Positions 1 through 10,936 are shown, numbered from the stretch's first letter. The stretch is 64,000 nt of DNA from Bacteroidota bacterium (GCA_025963715.1 JAOQAG010000026.1:144327-208326), one strand, 5' to 3'. A program made the numbers and translations. The notes: generated from the letters alone by a model not told the origin.

Positions 1-1641
1 GATGTTTTTATGGCCGTGCTGTGCAAACCAGTAGAAATCGCCGCTGACCACATCCCGCGGCTTAAATAATACAAAGGATTGTGTGAACGACCGCCTGATC
101 TCGTTTTTAATTGGCAGGATGGACTCCTGGATCCTTTTCGCGTAATTGATGCTATCGGTGATCTCTTTATTTTTGTATTCGATCACTTCTTTTTGCAGCG
201 TGATCTCATTGTTGAATTGTTGTAATTGTTCGTTTGCACGTTTTCGCTGATTACTGCTGCGCAAAATAAATCCGACGAGTAATAGCAGTAACACCACGCC
301 TACAATCGACGTATAACTCAACTGCTGCTGGCGTTTTAGTTTTTCGTCGGCGAGGATCTCTTTGTTTTTTTGCACCAGCTCCTGCTCTTTCTGCTGCGAT
401 TGAAAACGGTAATTCAATTCGAGTTCGGTTAATTTTTTGGTATTGCCTGCATTGAATACGGAATCGCTGTACTGCTTGTACATTTTAAAATTGTCGTATG
501 CTTTTTTGTAGTCGTTGAGTGCCTCATACGTTCTTGAAAAACCGTAATGGATCTCGATCAGGTCTTCGAGCGAATGCATTTGCGTGGCAATTTCGATTGC
601 TTTCTGGTAATATTCCAGTGCGAGGCTGTATTTTTTTAAAGTGTAATACGACGTGCCGATGGCGCTGTAACAAATGGTGAGGCCTTCCTGGTCGTCTTCT
701 TTTTTAAAGATCTCAATCGCCTGAAACTGGTATTGCATGGCCTTTTCGTACTGTCCCATATCGGCATACACGTTCCCGAGATTCCCCAATGCACCGGCAT
801 ATACACGGCTATCATTGCGCTGTTTGGCGATCTGGCTTACCTGGTTGTAGAGCTCGATTGCTTTTTCGTAGCGCTGATTGTAATAATGATTGTTGGCAAT
901 GTAGGTGTCCACTTCAATGAGCATGAGCGTATCTTTTATTTCCAATGCAACGTCTTTGCAGCGCTTAAAATACGTCATTGCATAATCCTGGTTTGGTCCT
1001 TCGCTGTACGCCGAGCCGATGAACAACAATGCGCGCCCGATGCTTTTTTTATCTTTTAGTTTTTCAGCAATACGCAATGCTTCCTGCATGCAAATAAGTC
1101 CTTGCGGATGATCGCCCATCTGATTGTGGCACATGCCTTCATACGTCAGGTTTTTGCAGGTCAGCTCCTCATCGTTCAATTGTTTGGCAATTTCCGTTGA
1201 TGCGGCCAGCGATGTAATGGCGGGTTGGTAATTCCCGGCATTGAGGTAAATACCGCCGAGATACGTATAACAGCGGGCAAGCTCGGCTTGTTTGCCATAC
1301 TTTTTTAACCGCAGGATAACATCCATCAACACTTTTATGGCAGCATCCTTTTGCCCGGTTTCATTCAGGTAATAACCCTTTGCATAGTCTACAACGGCAA
1401 TTGCTGCACTGTCGTTTGTTTGTTTTGCCAATGCAATTGCCTTGTTCAGATACTCCATTGATCTCAGTGTATCATCATCTGCATACAGGATCGACAATTC
1501 TTTTAATGCATTTGCTTTTGCGAAATTACCGGTGGATGCTTTCAGAACATTCTCAACACTGTCGATGGCGCGCTTGTCCTTTGCAGAAAGAGTTGCTGCA
1601 AAAAAGGATAAAAAGATGATGATGAAAGCGCGTGATCTCAA
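1..1641 (-). CDS. TPR-SpoIIE (PP2C-type) protein phosphatase, C-terminus cut by window edge
   Basis: Reading the minus strand gives 547 codons open to the window edge. The only fitting start is TTG at 1641, since in-frame stops lie just upstream and no ATG precedes the signal peptide (MRSRAFIIIFLSFFAATLSA). A TPR-like helical array follows, then a membrane helix (YTSIVGVVLLLLLVGFILRS) and a coiled coil with the linker EITDSINYAKRIQESILP. The SpoIIE domain begins with VVSGDFYW and runs off the window. Family knowledge: such proteins are membrane-bound Ser/Thr phosphatases whose periplasmic TPR region senses something and whose cytoplasmic PP2C domain dephosphorylates a partner. It is last in a three-gene same-strand run with the two related genes at 1743 and 3885. 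Its DCTGHG and TDGY motifs lie outside the window. Confidence 0.9.
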   Translation of the reverse strand, partial: MRSRAFIIIFLSFFAATLSAKDKRAIDSVENVLKASTGNFAKANALKELSILYADDDTLRSMEYLNKAIALAKQTNDSAAIAVVDYAKGYYLNETGQKDAAIKVLMDVILRLKKYGKQAELARCYTYLGGIYLNAGNYQPAITSLAASTEIAKQLNDEELTCKNLTYEGMCHNQMGDHPQGLICMQEALRIAEKLKDKKSIGRALLFIGSAYSEGPNQDYAMTYFKRCKDVALEIKDTLMLIEVDTYIANNHYYNQRYEKAIELYNQVSQIAKQRNDSRVYAGALGNLGNVYADMGQYEKAMQYQFQAIEIFKKEDDQEGLTICYSAIGTSYYTLKKYSLALEYYQKAIEIATQMHSLEDLIEIHYGFSRTYEALNDYKKAYDNFKMYKQYSDSVFNAGNTKKLTELELNYRFQSQQKEQELVQKNKEILADEKLKRQQQLSYTSIVGVVLLLLLVGFILRSSNQRKRANEQLQQFNNEITLQKEVIEYKNKEITDSINYAKRIQESILPIKNEIRRSFTQSFVLFKPRDVVSGDFYWFAQHGHKNI

Positions 1642-1742
1642 TGTATGATTGTTTTACTAATTTAATTTTTAACACAGTGTAACAGAGTAAAAAGAGCTAT
1701 ACAGAGCCTCCGTGCTACTCTGTTTTCTCCGTGATCTCTGTG

Positions 1743-3869
1743 TTAAACTTTAATGCCGACGATCAAAATATCATCCAGCTGCTCCAATCCTCCCTGCCAT
1801 TTTGCAAGTGTGGTTTCCAGCATTATTTTTTGTTCGGCCAGACTTTTCTGATGATTGTCGAGCAACAACTGTTTTAATTGTTTGTATTTGAATTTTTTTC
1901 CGCCTTCGCCGCCAAACTGATCGGCATAACCATCGGTAAATAAATAAATGAGATCGCCTTTGCGTAATCCGAGTGTTTGTAATGTAAACGGTTTTTGCTC
2001 GCCGTAATGCATTCCAACCGGCATTTTATCGGCTGCAAATTCTTTGATCTCGTTGTTCCTGATCAGCCACAAAGGATTGTTGGCACAGGCAAAGCGCAGC
2101 CACATGCTTTTAAAATCAAACATACACACTACGGCATCCATTCCGTCCTTACTCTCCGTTTCCACACCTTCGGGATTCAGCGCTGTAATGATCTGCGTAC
2201 GCACCTGTTCCAAAATTTTATCCGGTGATTCAATCTTCTTTTCGATCACCGTTTCGTTTAAAAAAGAAATGTTGAGCAAACTCATGAATGCGCCCGGAAC
2301 ACCGTGCCCGGTACAATCCGCAACGGACAAATAAAATTTATCGTTCACGGTATTTGCCCAGTAAAAATCACCGCTCACAATATCCTTTGGTTTGTACATC
2401 ACAAAATATTCGGGCAGATTTTTTTTCAGCAATGCATCTGATGCCAGCAATGCGCGCTGGATCCGGCGTGCGTAGAAGATCGAATCGGTGATCTCGATAT
2501 TTTTTGCTTCGATCAGATCGCGCTGCAATTCTACTTCTTTCTTTTGTCCGGTGATGATCTCGTTCGAGCGTTGTTTGATGCGATAACCTCTGAAAATAAA
2601 AAACGTAAGCACCGAAACCAGTACTAACGCAATGGCAATAAACACAATAAGCATGATCTGCTGCCGGGATCTTAATTCCTGCTTGTTGATCTCATCCAGC
2701 TTCAATGCATTGTCCTTGTTCAGGTTTTCAATCTGCAATTGTTTTTTTTCACTTTCGTATTTCGCCGACATTTCATTGATCTGCATGGAATTTTCGGAAT
2801 TTAATACGGAATCTTTTGTCTTTAATAACAACTGTTGATAGTCGTATGCTTTTTTGTAATTGCCTTTTGCGCCGTAACACAAGGCTATTTTTTCGTACGA
2901 GCTTACCAGGTCAATTTGCGAACCAACCTGTGCGGCCAGTGCAACGCTTTTTTCAAGGTATTGCAGTGCCTGGTCGTATTGCTTTTTTTTGTAATACACC
3001 ATTCCCATTCCATCGTAGGAAACCGTTTGGCTCAGCAGATCCTGGCCGGGAATGGAATATTCCAGCGATTGATTATAATATGAAAGTGCTTCATCTGTTT
3101 TATCCTGCTTCGACAATACAATTCCAATGTTGTTGAGCGTACTCGGTAAACCGCGTTTGCTATGGGCCGCTTTTTTAAACTCCAGCGCTTTGGTGTAATT
3201 CGCTATAGCGAGATCGTATTTATCCTGGTAATCGTACACGCTGCCAATGTTGTTGTAACACGATCCCATCTTGAGCGTATCTTTATTTGCAGTTGCAACC
3301 ACCAATCCTTTATTGAAATATTTTAAGGCATCGTTGTAATTTTGCATGTCCTTGTAAATGCCGCCCAGGCCATTGTACACAGAAGGAAGCATTTTGGGAT
3401 CCTTTGCTGCTTCAAACATTTTTAATGCTTCCAGGAATTGCTGAATGGCGGGTTCGAATTTGGAAGTGTAATAATACACAAGGCCAATATCGTAATACGA
3501 TTTAGCGATGGCTGCTTGATCCGTTCCGGTTTTTAAGATGGCTAATGATTTTTGATAATACAGCAAGCTGTTATCAAAATCGCGCTTGTATCCATACGCC
3601 GCCCCCAGCGCCGAATACAGATCGGAAACCAACAATTGATTTTTATTTGTTTCGTATTTTTTAAGCGCAACGCTTCCAAAATACAAAGCGGAATCAATGT
3701 CGTCTGCGGTGTATTCATACACCAGCTCGGTGTAAGCATGCAGCTTTACGGTATCGTGTTTTGTGGAAACAATAATTATTTTTAAGCTGTCCACATAAGG
3801 ATTCTGCGCCTGCAGCAATGTTTGCAGGAATAATAAAAACGCAGCGAAAAGGATTTTTGTACGGATCAT
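1743..3869 (-). CDS. TPR-SpoIIE (PP2C-type) protein phosphatase
   Basis: The protein is 708 aa. It has a signal peptide at 1-22, TPR repeats over about 45-345 (recurring pattern of A..Y.N.G.VY....Y..A), a coiled coil, and a membrane helix at 404-426. A second coiled segment ends in ITDSIFYARRIQRALL, and the SpoIIE phosphatase domain spans about 480-708. Metal-site motifs are intact: GDFYW at 500, DCTGHGVPGAFMS at 518, DGMD at 575 and FTDGYADQFGG at 644. The likely role is a membrane sensor that dephosphorylates a cytoplasmic Ser/Thr-phosphoprotein; the ligand and target are unknown. It starts 15 bp after the stop of the propeller gene at 3885, so the two are probably one transcript; the partial gene at 1641 follows after about 100 bp. 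Confidence 0.92.
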   Translation of the reverse strand: MIRTKILFAAFLLFLQTLLQAQNPYVDSLKIIIVSTKHDTVKLHAYTELVYEYTADDIDSALYFGSVALKKYETNKNQLLVSDLYSALGAAYGYKRDFDNSLLYYQKSLAILKTGTDQAAIAKSYYDIGLVYYYTSKFEPAIQQFLEALKMFEAAKDPKMLPSVYNGLGGIYKDMQNYNDALKYFNKGLVVATANKDTLKMGSCYNNIGSVYDYQDKYDLAIANYTKALEFKKAAHSKRGLPSTLNNIGIVLSKQDKTDEALSYYNQSLEYSIPGQDLLSQTVSYDGMGMVYYKKKQYDQALQYLEKSVALAAQVGSQIDLVSSYEKIALCYGAKGNYKKAYDYQQLLLKTKDSVLNSENSMQINEMSAKYESEKKQLQIENLNKDNALKLDEINKQELRSRQQIMLIVFIAIALVLVSVLTFFIFRGYRIKQRSNEIITGQKKEVELQRDLIEAKNIEITDSIFYARRIQRALLASDALLKKNLPEYFVMYKPKDIVSGDFYWANTVNDKFYLSVADCTGHGVPGAFMSLLNISFLNETVIEKKIESPDKILEQVRTQIITALNPEGVETESKDGMDAVVCMFDFKSMWLRFACANNPLWLIRNNEIKEFAADKMPVGMHYGEQKPFTLQTLGLRKGDLIYLFTDGYADQFGGEGGKKFKYKQLKQLLLDNHQKSLAEQKIMLETTLAKWQGGLEQLDDILIVGIKV

Positions 3870-3884
3870 TTTACAAGATCATTT

Positions 3885-6800
3885 TTATATTTTTATTCCG
3901 ATCACTAAAATATCATCTACCTGTTCCAGGTCGCCCTGCCACTGTTCAATGGTTTTTTCGAGAATTAATTTTTGCTCTGCCATCGATTTTTTATGATTGT
4001 CGAGCAGCAAGGCCTGAAACTGTTTGTACTTGAATTTTTTTCCTTTCGGGCCACCGAACTGATCCGGGTAACCGTCCGTGAAAATATAAATGTAATCTCC
4101 TTTTTGAATTTCCCATTCGTGGTTGGTAAAGCGCTGCGGCTCCTCTCCCACAAATTCGCCGATCGGGAATTTATCGCCGGCAATCTCTATTACCAGGTTG
4201 TTACGGATGATCCAGAGTGGATTGTTGGCCCCGGCAAATTCCATAGTGGCTTTTTTATAATTGATGGCGCACATGGCAATGTCCATTCCATCGCGCACGG
4301 TGGCTTCCTCCGGGTTTTGGTTCAATTTTTTTGAAAGCTGCGTGTTGGTCTCATTCAGGATGAGCGCCGGTTTTGCAAGCCCCAATACATTTACCGTTTG
4401 CGTTAAAATATTGTGCGCCACAATGCTCATGAAAGCACCCGGAACGCCGTGCCCGGTGCAATCCACAGCGGCAATCAACAATTGGTTGCCCCATTGTTCC
4501 AGCCAGTAAAAATCGCCGCTTACAATGTCTTTGGGTTTGTAAAACACAAACGATTCGGGCAGCAATTGTTTGATGAGCGTATCCGACGGCAGGATGGCTT
4601 CCTGGATGCGTTTTGCATAGTGGATACTGTCGGTAATGTCTTTGTTTTTTTCATCAATCTCCGAATACGCCACCTGCAATTTTTCTTTTTCTTCCAGCAA
4701 TTCTTTTGTACGGATGGCAACTTCCTCTTTCAACCGTTTGCGGCTGCGCTGCAGGCTTTGCTCACGGCCTTTCACAAATCCGTAGATCAGTGAAATACCA
4801 ATGAGTGTTGTGATGATGTAAAACCAGGCGCGGCGCCAGAACGGCGGAATAATTTCGAAGGAATAAGCTACGGGCTGTGCATTCCAGATCCCATCGTTGT
4901 TCGCTGCTTTGAGCAGGAAGGTATATTTTCCGGGAGGTAAATTGGAATACGTGGTGCTGGTTTCTTTTCCTTCGGGCAGCCAGTCTTTATCAAAACCCTG
5001 CAGCATGAATTTGTATTTTACTTTTTCGGAAATGGTGTGCGAAATGCCAATGAAATCAAACGTAATATGGTTTTTATCGTAAGGCAACATTAAATTTACA
5101 GGCAATCCATCCTGGATACTATCCGAGTATCCGCTAAAATTTACATTCTCCAAAAACAAACGGATGTTGGTGATCTGCGTTTGCGGCTCCACATTGTTGA
5201 TGGCTTCCTGCTTCGGGTTGTAAATGGTAATTCCTTCGATGGTGCCTACCCATAATTTGCCATCAATATCCTTGTAAAAGGCATTGGCATTGCATTCCTG
5301 CCCGATAAAACCTTCTTCTTTCCCGTAATGCTTCAGCACCAGCTCTTTCTGATTCACATATTTTCCCAGGTCAAGCCGGTCGATGCCATTATTGGTTCCC
5401 AGCCACATATAACCATCGTTATCGGGCTTTGCAAAATACACGGTGTTGGAGCTCAGGCCGTCGTTTTCCGTGATCATGATAAATTTTTTGCCGTTGTACA
5501 CACACACGCCAGCATCGGTGCTCAGCCACATGTAACCGATGTTATCGATCACAATGTTTTTTATTTTCGGGAAACCTTCGGGGCGAAGGATCGATGTAAA
5601 TTTTTTGCCGTCGTACTTGGTAATCTTATCGGGCGAACCGAACCACACATTGCCTGTATTGTCTTCATAGATGGCGTTTACACCTTGTGTAAAAAGTCCT
5701 TGTTCCTTGCCGTAAAATGTAAAAGTGCTGCCATCGTATTTATCCAAACCGTTCTCATGCGCAATCCAGATAATTCCGCGCCTGTCGCATAACAGCGACT
5801 GGATATGCACGCCGTGCAATCCATCTTTGAAATGATAATTTTTAAATGTTTTTCCATCGTACACGCTGATGCCCTGTGCCGATGTGCCAAACCAGATGTT
5901 GCCTTTTTTGTCCTCGCAAATGCTCCAGATGTTGTTGAACGGCAGGCCGTCTTTTTGCTGTACAAAATTCTGGAAAATGATGGTATCCTTGGTTTTCCAG
6001 GCTTTGTAATCCATTTTTGAAACACCACCGCCCCAGGTACCGATCCACATATTATCCTTGCTATCCTTAAAAAACGTCATCACGGCATTGTTTGCCAATC
6101 CTTGTTTTTCGTTGATGTTGATGAACAGATCGTTCCTGTATTTGCTGATGCCGCCGGAAAAAGAACCAAACCACATGTTGCCTTCATGATCCTGGATCAC
6201 AGCGCATACCATGGGATTGCAGAGTCCATTGCTTTTGGTCATCGTTTGCATTTTGCCGTACGAGATCTTGCTCACGCCATTACCGGTGCCCGCCCAGATC
6301 ACGCCGGTGGAATCTTTGTACAAACGATAGGTGGTTTCTAAAAATGGTTTCCCGTTTATTTTCAGTGTATCCAGGTTAGTGCTGCCGGTATAGGATTTGG
6401 AAAGATCGTACACGTTGATCCCGCGGTAAGTTGCAATCCATACTTTATCGTCCTTGATAAGAATATCGCGGTTTTTGGGATCGATCAAACCATCGGCGGC
6501 AGTAAAATGCACCATGGTTTTTCCGTTGTAATAAAACACACCGTTGGACATGGTACCGATCCACATGTTGCCTACTTTGTCCTGCACAATTGACCATACC
6601 TGGAAATCGCCGATGGAATCATTACGTACAAAGGGCTTAAACTGCTTGCCATCGTAAATCACAATGCCGCTGCTGGTTCCCAACCACAGGTCGCCGTTAC
6701 TATGCTGGTAAATTTTGTAAATGCTGGTTTGATTGATGAGTGTATCGCTGACTTTGTACAGCTTGTTGTTCACATACTTGTTGAGCCCCTTTCCCGTACC

Positions 6801-7085
6801 AATCCAGAGGTTGCGGTGCGAATCCTCCAGCACATCGTACGTGCGGCTGTTGTTAAGCCCGTCTTTTGTATTAAGGTTGTGAAAAGTGGTGCCGTCGTAC
6901 CGGCTCAATCCGCCGCCATTGGTGGTAATCCAGATCATGCCGGTATGGTCCTGGCAAATGTCCAGCACCTGCGATTGGGGCAATCCATCCTCGATGGAAT
7001 AATTTTTAAAATTGAGCAGCTGCGCATTCGCGATTAAGCTGACGCAGACAAGAACAAGGGATATGTAAATTTTTTTAAAAGGCAC
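3885..7085 (-). CDS. Two-component-regulator propeller / Y_Y_Y / SpoIIE phosphatase sensor
   Basis: The protein is 1066 aa. After a signal peptide (ends near NAQ) come about a dozen propeller blades with the repeated signature of a W-I-G-T or W-F-G-S strand followed by G.S.YDGK.F, typical of the reg_prop family. A Y_Y_Y domain sits near residues 660-735, one membrane helix near 745-765, then a coiled coil and a SpoIIE domain (GDFYW, DCTGHGVPGAFMS, DGMD, FTDGYPDQFGG). Family knowledge: this periplasmic architecture usually heads hybrid histidine kinases in Bacteroidota; here the output is a PP2C-type phosphatase. It is the promoter-proximal gene of the three-gene phosphatase run and is divergent from the ABC-F gene across about 120 bp. 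Confidence 0.93.
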   Translation of the reverse strand: MPFKKIYISLVLVCVSLIANAQLLNFKNYSIEDGLPQSQVLDICQDHTGMIWITTNGGGLSRYDGTTFHNLNTKDGLNNSRTYDVLEDSHRNLWIGTGKGLNKYVNNKLYKVSDTLINQTSIYKIYQHSNGDLWLGTSSGIVIYDGKQFKPFVRNDSIGDFQVWSIVQDKVGNMWIGTMSNGVFYYNGKTMVHFTAADGLIDPKNRDILIKDDKVWIATYRGINVYDLSKSYTGSTNLDTLKINGKPFLETTYRLYKDSTGVIWAGTGNGVSKISYGKMQTMTKSNGLCNPMVCAVIQDHEGNMWFGSFSGGISKYRNDLFININEKQGLANNAVMTFFKDSKDNMWIGTWGGGVSKMDYKAWKTKDTIIFQNFVQQKDGLPFNNIWSICEDKKGNIWFGTSAQGISVYDGKTFKNYHFKDGLHGVHIQSLLCDRRGIIWIAHENGLDKYDGSTFTFYGKEQGLFTQGVNAIYEDNTGNVWFGSPDKITKYDGKKFTSILRPEGFPKIKNIVIDNIGYMWLSTDAGVCVYNGKKFIMITENDGLSSNTVYFAKPDNDGYMWLGTNNGIDRLDLGKYVNQKELVLKHYGKEEGFIGQECNANAFYKDIDGKLWVGTIEGITIYNPKQEAINNVEPQTQITNIRLFLENVNFSGYSDSIQDGLPVNLMLPYDKNHITFDFIGISHTISEKVKYKFMLQGFDKDWLPEGKETSTTYSNLPPGKYTFLLKAANNDGIWNAQPVAYSFEIIPPFWRRAWFYIITTLIGISLIYGFVKGREQSLQRSRKRLKEEVAIRTKELLEEKEKLQVAYSEIDEKNKDITDSIHYAKRIQEAILPSDTLIKQLLPESFVFYKPKDIVSGDFYWLEQWGNQLLIAAVDCTGHGVPGAFMSIVAHNILTQTVNVLGLAKPALILNETNTQLSKKLNQNPEEATVRDGMDIAMCAINYKKATMEFAGANNPLWIIRNNLVIEIAGDKFPIGEFVGEEPQRFTNHEWEIQKGDYIYIFTDGYPDQFGGPKGKKFKYKQFQALLLDNHKKSMAEQKLILEKTIEQWQGDLEQVDDILVIGIKI

Positions 7086-7176
7086 AAAAGGGCATTACGC
7101 GTAAAACATCCCTAAAATAAGATAAAAAATGGACATAGAACCAACTTAAATATTTAAAAAATCGGTTAAAATACAC

Positions 7177-7184
7177 TACTTTTG
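7177..7184 (+). promoter_or_regulatory. Candidate Bacteroidota -7 element (TACTTTTG)
   Basis: TACTTTTG matches TAnnTTTG exactly and lies 22 bp before the ABC-F start codon. A convincing TTG at the -33 position is not seen. Confidence 0.5.
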
Positions 7185-7200
7185 CAGCTTCAAAAAATAA

Positions 7201-8841
<1,641 letters not shown>

Positions 8842-8920
8842 TTTGGGATTTTAGGAATTGGGATTTAGGATTTAGCTGTGTGTGAACTGTGTGATAAAAT
8901 TCAAAATATAATTTAATTAG

Positions 8921-8947
8921 AACGCTGCAGGAATGCGGCGTTTTTTT
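8921..8947 (+). terminator. Rho-independent terminator after the ABC-F gene
   Basis: The hairpin AACGC-(T)-GC / GC-(G)-GCGTT is followed by seven T, about 80 bp past the ABC-F stop. The sequence from about 8955 to 9020 (CGCAGAGGCGCAGAGAACGC) looks like a member of the dispersed low-complexity repeats seen elsewhere in the window. Confidence 0.65.
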
Positions 8948-9070
8948 GTTTCACGCAGGGGAAAGTTTCTCGCAGAGGCGCAGAGAACGCGGAGCTGTGT
9001 GTGTTTTCTCGCAAAGGCTTTAAAACAGATATTTTGTTCACGTTATATGCAAGACTAACATCAAAAGGTT

Positions 9071-10351
9071 TTGTATATTAGTATTCTACTAAATAACATC
9101 CAAATGGAACTTGATTTTCTAGAAAATGGTATCGATTCTTTGAGAAAAGGATTTGAAAATTTAATTGAATACGAAAATTTATTATTCAATAATTCTAACA
9201 CGAAACCTCTAAAAAAAAGATTCTACTACTTAAAAGATGCAATAGTTTTTGTTCAACATGGTATAGAAATTCTTATAAAAAAAATAATTCATAATCATAG
9301 TGAATATCTCATTTTTTCTCAAATTGATAATAATGTGAAAAATGCTCTAAGACAAAAAAATGATAGAAAATTAAATAGTGTTTTTGAAACTGATTTAAAG
9401 CACAAAATACATACTGTAACATTTATCGAATCCATAGAGCGATTAAAAATAATACCATCAATATCATTATCATCAAACTTAGAAAAAAGGTTACTAGAAC
9501 TTGAAAATTATAGAAATATTATAATGCATTCGGAACCACATTTTAAAGAAAATGAAATTAACCTAACATTTGATGGCTTATCAGATGAATTAGATACTTT
9601 TTTTTCTGAAAGTATTGGAAATAAATATAAAACCATCAGCGGTTACGATGATTTAATTAAAAATACTAAAATTTTTAAAAACATATTAAAAACAAAAGGT
9701 TTAGAACTCAAAATAAAATCAATAGAAATATTAACCAAAGCCATAGGAGATGCAAGAATAAGCATTGGTAGTAATGAAGTAAAAAGAATAACCAATATTA
9801 ATAATTGCTCTATTTTTCTTACTCAAATTTTTAATTCAGATATTATTTTTGGTACAGATTTATATAATGGATATTGCTCGGGTAAAGTAACCAAATTAAA
9901 AAGAAATGAAAATGACACTTTTGAGATCTATACTGCTGACAACGATTGTTATTTTGAATTCAAACTTAAAAGCATAATTCTATACATTCCTGAAATAGAT
10001 GATGATCAATCACCGATTATATTTATAGAATCCGATGAAATAGAATTTCAGCCAACTAATTATCCAGGTGCCGAATTAGATGAACGAAGTAACATAAAAT
10101 CTTTATTTTATGTTAAAGCAAAAGTTGGAAATAAAAAGATATATGATAAAGACACAGTATATAAGGAAAGTAAAGACAATACGTATAATGATTATACATT
10201 GTTTTTAACAAAGGGGCTTTTTTGTTTTCTTAATATCCAAGGATTAGAATATAATTTAAATTACAATAGAATTATATATGATCATAAATCAATGGATGGA
10301 AAAAAATTTGAGGTAGAGCTAAGAAATTTATTGATAAAAGATGACTTATAA
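9071..10351 (+). CDS. HEPN-domain protein with unknown C-terminal domain
   Basis: The protein is 426 aa. The first helical half (about 12-185) has the layout of a HEPN domain: a helix with a buried acidic residue (VQHGIEILIKKII, 61-73) and then RNIIMH at 148-153, which fits the HEPN catalytic motif R-[polar]-x3-H. HEPN proteins of this form are metal-independent RNases in toxin-antitoxin and phage-defence systems. The C-terminal half is strand-rich and I do not recognise it. The gene is strikingly AT-rich compared with its neighbours, suggesting transfer. ATG at 9104 (MELDFLENG) is an equally good or better start. The stop codon abuts that of the convergent XRE gene at 10352. The HEPN fold is a motif-based call; RNase activity and any defence role are inference. 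Confidence 0.7.
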   Translation: MYISILLNNIQMELDFLENGIDSLRKGFENLIEYENLLFNNSNTKPLKKRFYYLKDAIVFVQHGIEILIKKIIHNHSEYLIFSQIDNNVKNALRQKNDRKLNSVFETDLKHKIHTVTFIESIERLKIIPSISLSSNLEKRLLELENYRNIIMHSEPHFKENEINLTFDGLSDELDTFFSESIGNKYKTISGYDDLIKNTKIFKNILKTKGLELKIKSIEILTKAIGDARISIGSNEVKRITNINNCSIFLTQIFNSDIIFGTDLYNGYCSGKVTKLKRNENDTFEIYTADNDCYFEFKLKSIILYIPEIDDDQSPIIFIESDEIEFQPTNYPGAELDERSNIKSLFYVKAKVGNKKIYDKDTVYKESKDNTYNDYTLFLTKGLFCFLNIQGLEYNLNYNRIIYDHKSMDGKKFEVELRNLLIKDDL

Positions 10352-10567
10352 TCAAAAACTGATCAAATCCTTAACAGCAACTCCTAACGCTTTTGAAATT
10401 TCCAATAAAGAATAAAGCGTTGGATTAACTTTACCATTTTCCAATTTCTCAATCGCCTGTCTGTCTTTTTTGCATGCTCTTGCCAGATCGGATTGGCTCC
10501 AACCTTTTTTGGTTCTGATCTCAATGATCTTTTGTCCGATCTTTTTCTTTAACTGTTCTTTAGTCAC
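10352..10567 (-). CDS. XRE-family helix-turn-helix regulator
   Basis: This 71-aa protein is essentially one HTH_3/XRE domain: GQKIIEIRTKKGWSQSDLAR, then a recognition helix near DRQAIEKLENGKVNP and a closing helix SLLEISKALGVAVKDLI. The start is GTG at 10567 (GTG ACT AAA GAA); no in-frame ATG is available nearby. It is convergent with the HEPN gene, the stops being directly adjacent, and divergent from the 76-aa gene at 10663. The intergenic region holds two similar TGTC-N12-GACA palindromes that are its most likely operators. Family knowledge: small XRE proteins of this size commonly repress their own locus in TA, phage or mobile modules. Which of the two neighbouring genes it controls is inference. 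Confidence 0.9.
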   Translation of the reverse strand: MTKEQLKKKIGQKIIEIRTKKGWSQSDLARACKKDRQAIEKLENGKVNPTLYSLLEISKALGVAVKDLISF

Positions 10568-10599
10568 AAAACAAATTTCCGTTATTTATTTGATAAAAA

Positions 10600-10661
10600 T
10601 GTCATACAAAAGATTGACAAATCAATTTTATTGATTATGTTTGTCGTATAATAATGTGACA
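10600..10661. promoter_or_regulatory. Two matching operator-like palindromes, TGTC-N12-GACA
   Basis: Box 1 (10600-10619) is TGTCATACAAAAGATTGACA and box 2 (10642-10661) is TGTCGTATAATAATGTGACA. Both have TGTC and GACA arms at the same spacing and lie 42 bp apart, about four helical turns. Between them AATCAAT-TTT-ATTGATT forms a third palindrome. Box 1 overlaps the -33 element and box 2 covers the end of the -7 element to the start codon of the 76-aa gene, a classic repression geometry. Box 1 also lies 33-52 bp upstream of the XRE gene start. Confidence 0.7.
10614..10643 (+). promoter_or_regulatory. Bacteroidota sigma-A-type promoter for the 76-aa gene
   Basis: TTG (10614-10616), then exactly 19 bp, then TATGTTTG (10636-10643) is a full match to TTG-N19-21-TAnnTTTG. 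The expected start of transcription is near 10650, giving a very short leader to the ATG at 10663. Confidence 0.7.
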
Positions 10662-10662
10662 A

Positions 10663-10893
10663 ATGGAAGGAAAACACAGATCACCAAAGAAAATGAAGGC
10701 GATAACAGATAATGTTGACGAGCTTTTTAGCTTCGCGCCACCAGAAAATTTACAACGCACGGTTCACGAATTATTCTTTAGTTATTTGATCAGTAACGAA
10801 GATGTGTTTAACAACGATTTTAAGGAAATTGTTTCCGACGTACAATTCTTAATACAGTTTATTAAACAAGCAGAAAAAAGTACTCAGAAATAA
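10663..10893 (+). CDS. 76-aa hypothetical protein, divergent from XRE regulator
   Basis: I do not recognise this family. The 76-aa product has a basic N-terminus (MEGKHRSPKKMKAITDN), is predicted mostly helical, and has no signal peptide or membrane segment. It is transcribed away from the XRE gene from a promoter that matches the consensus and is overlapped by two operator-like palindromes, so it is a likely target of that regulator. Its base composition is AT-rich like the HEPN gene. With the HEPN and XRE genes it forms a compact three-gene island. It could be an antitoxin or accessory factor, but nothing in the sequence proves this. Confidence 0.6.
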   Translation: MEGKHRSPKKMKAITDNVDELFSFAPPENLQRTVHELFFSYLISNEDVFNNDFKEIVSDVQFLIQFIKQAEKSTQK

Positions 10894-10936
10894 AAATGCT
10901 ACAAAACTGGCCCTTTCTCATTTTCCGGAATTATAC

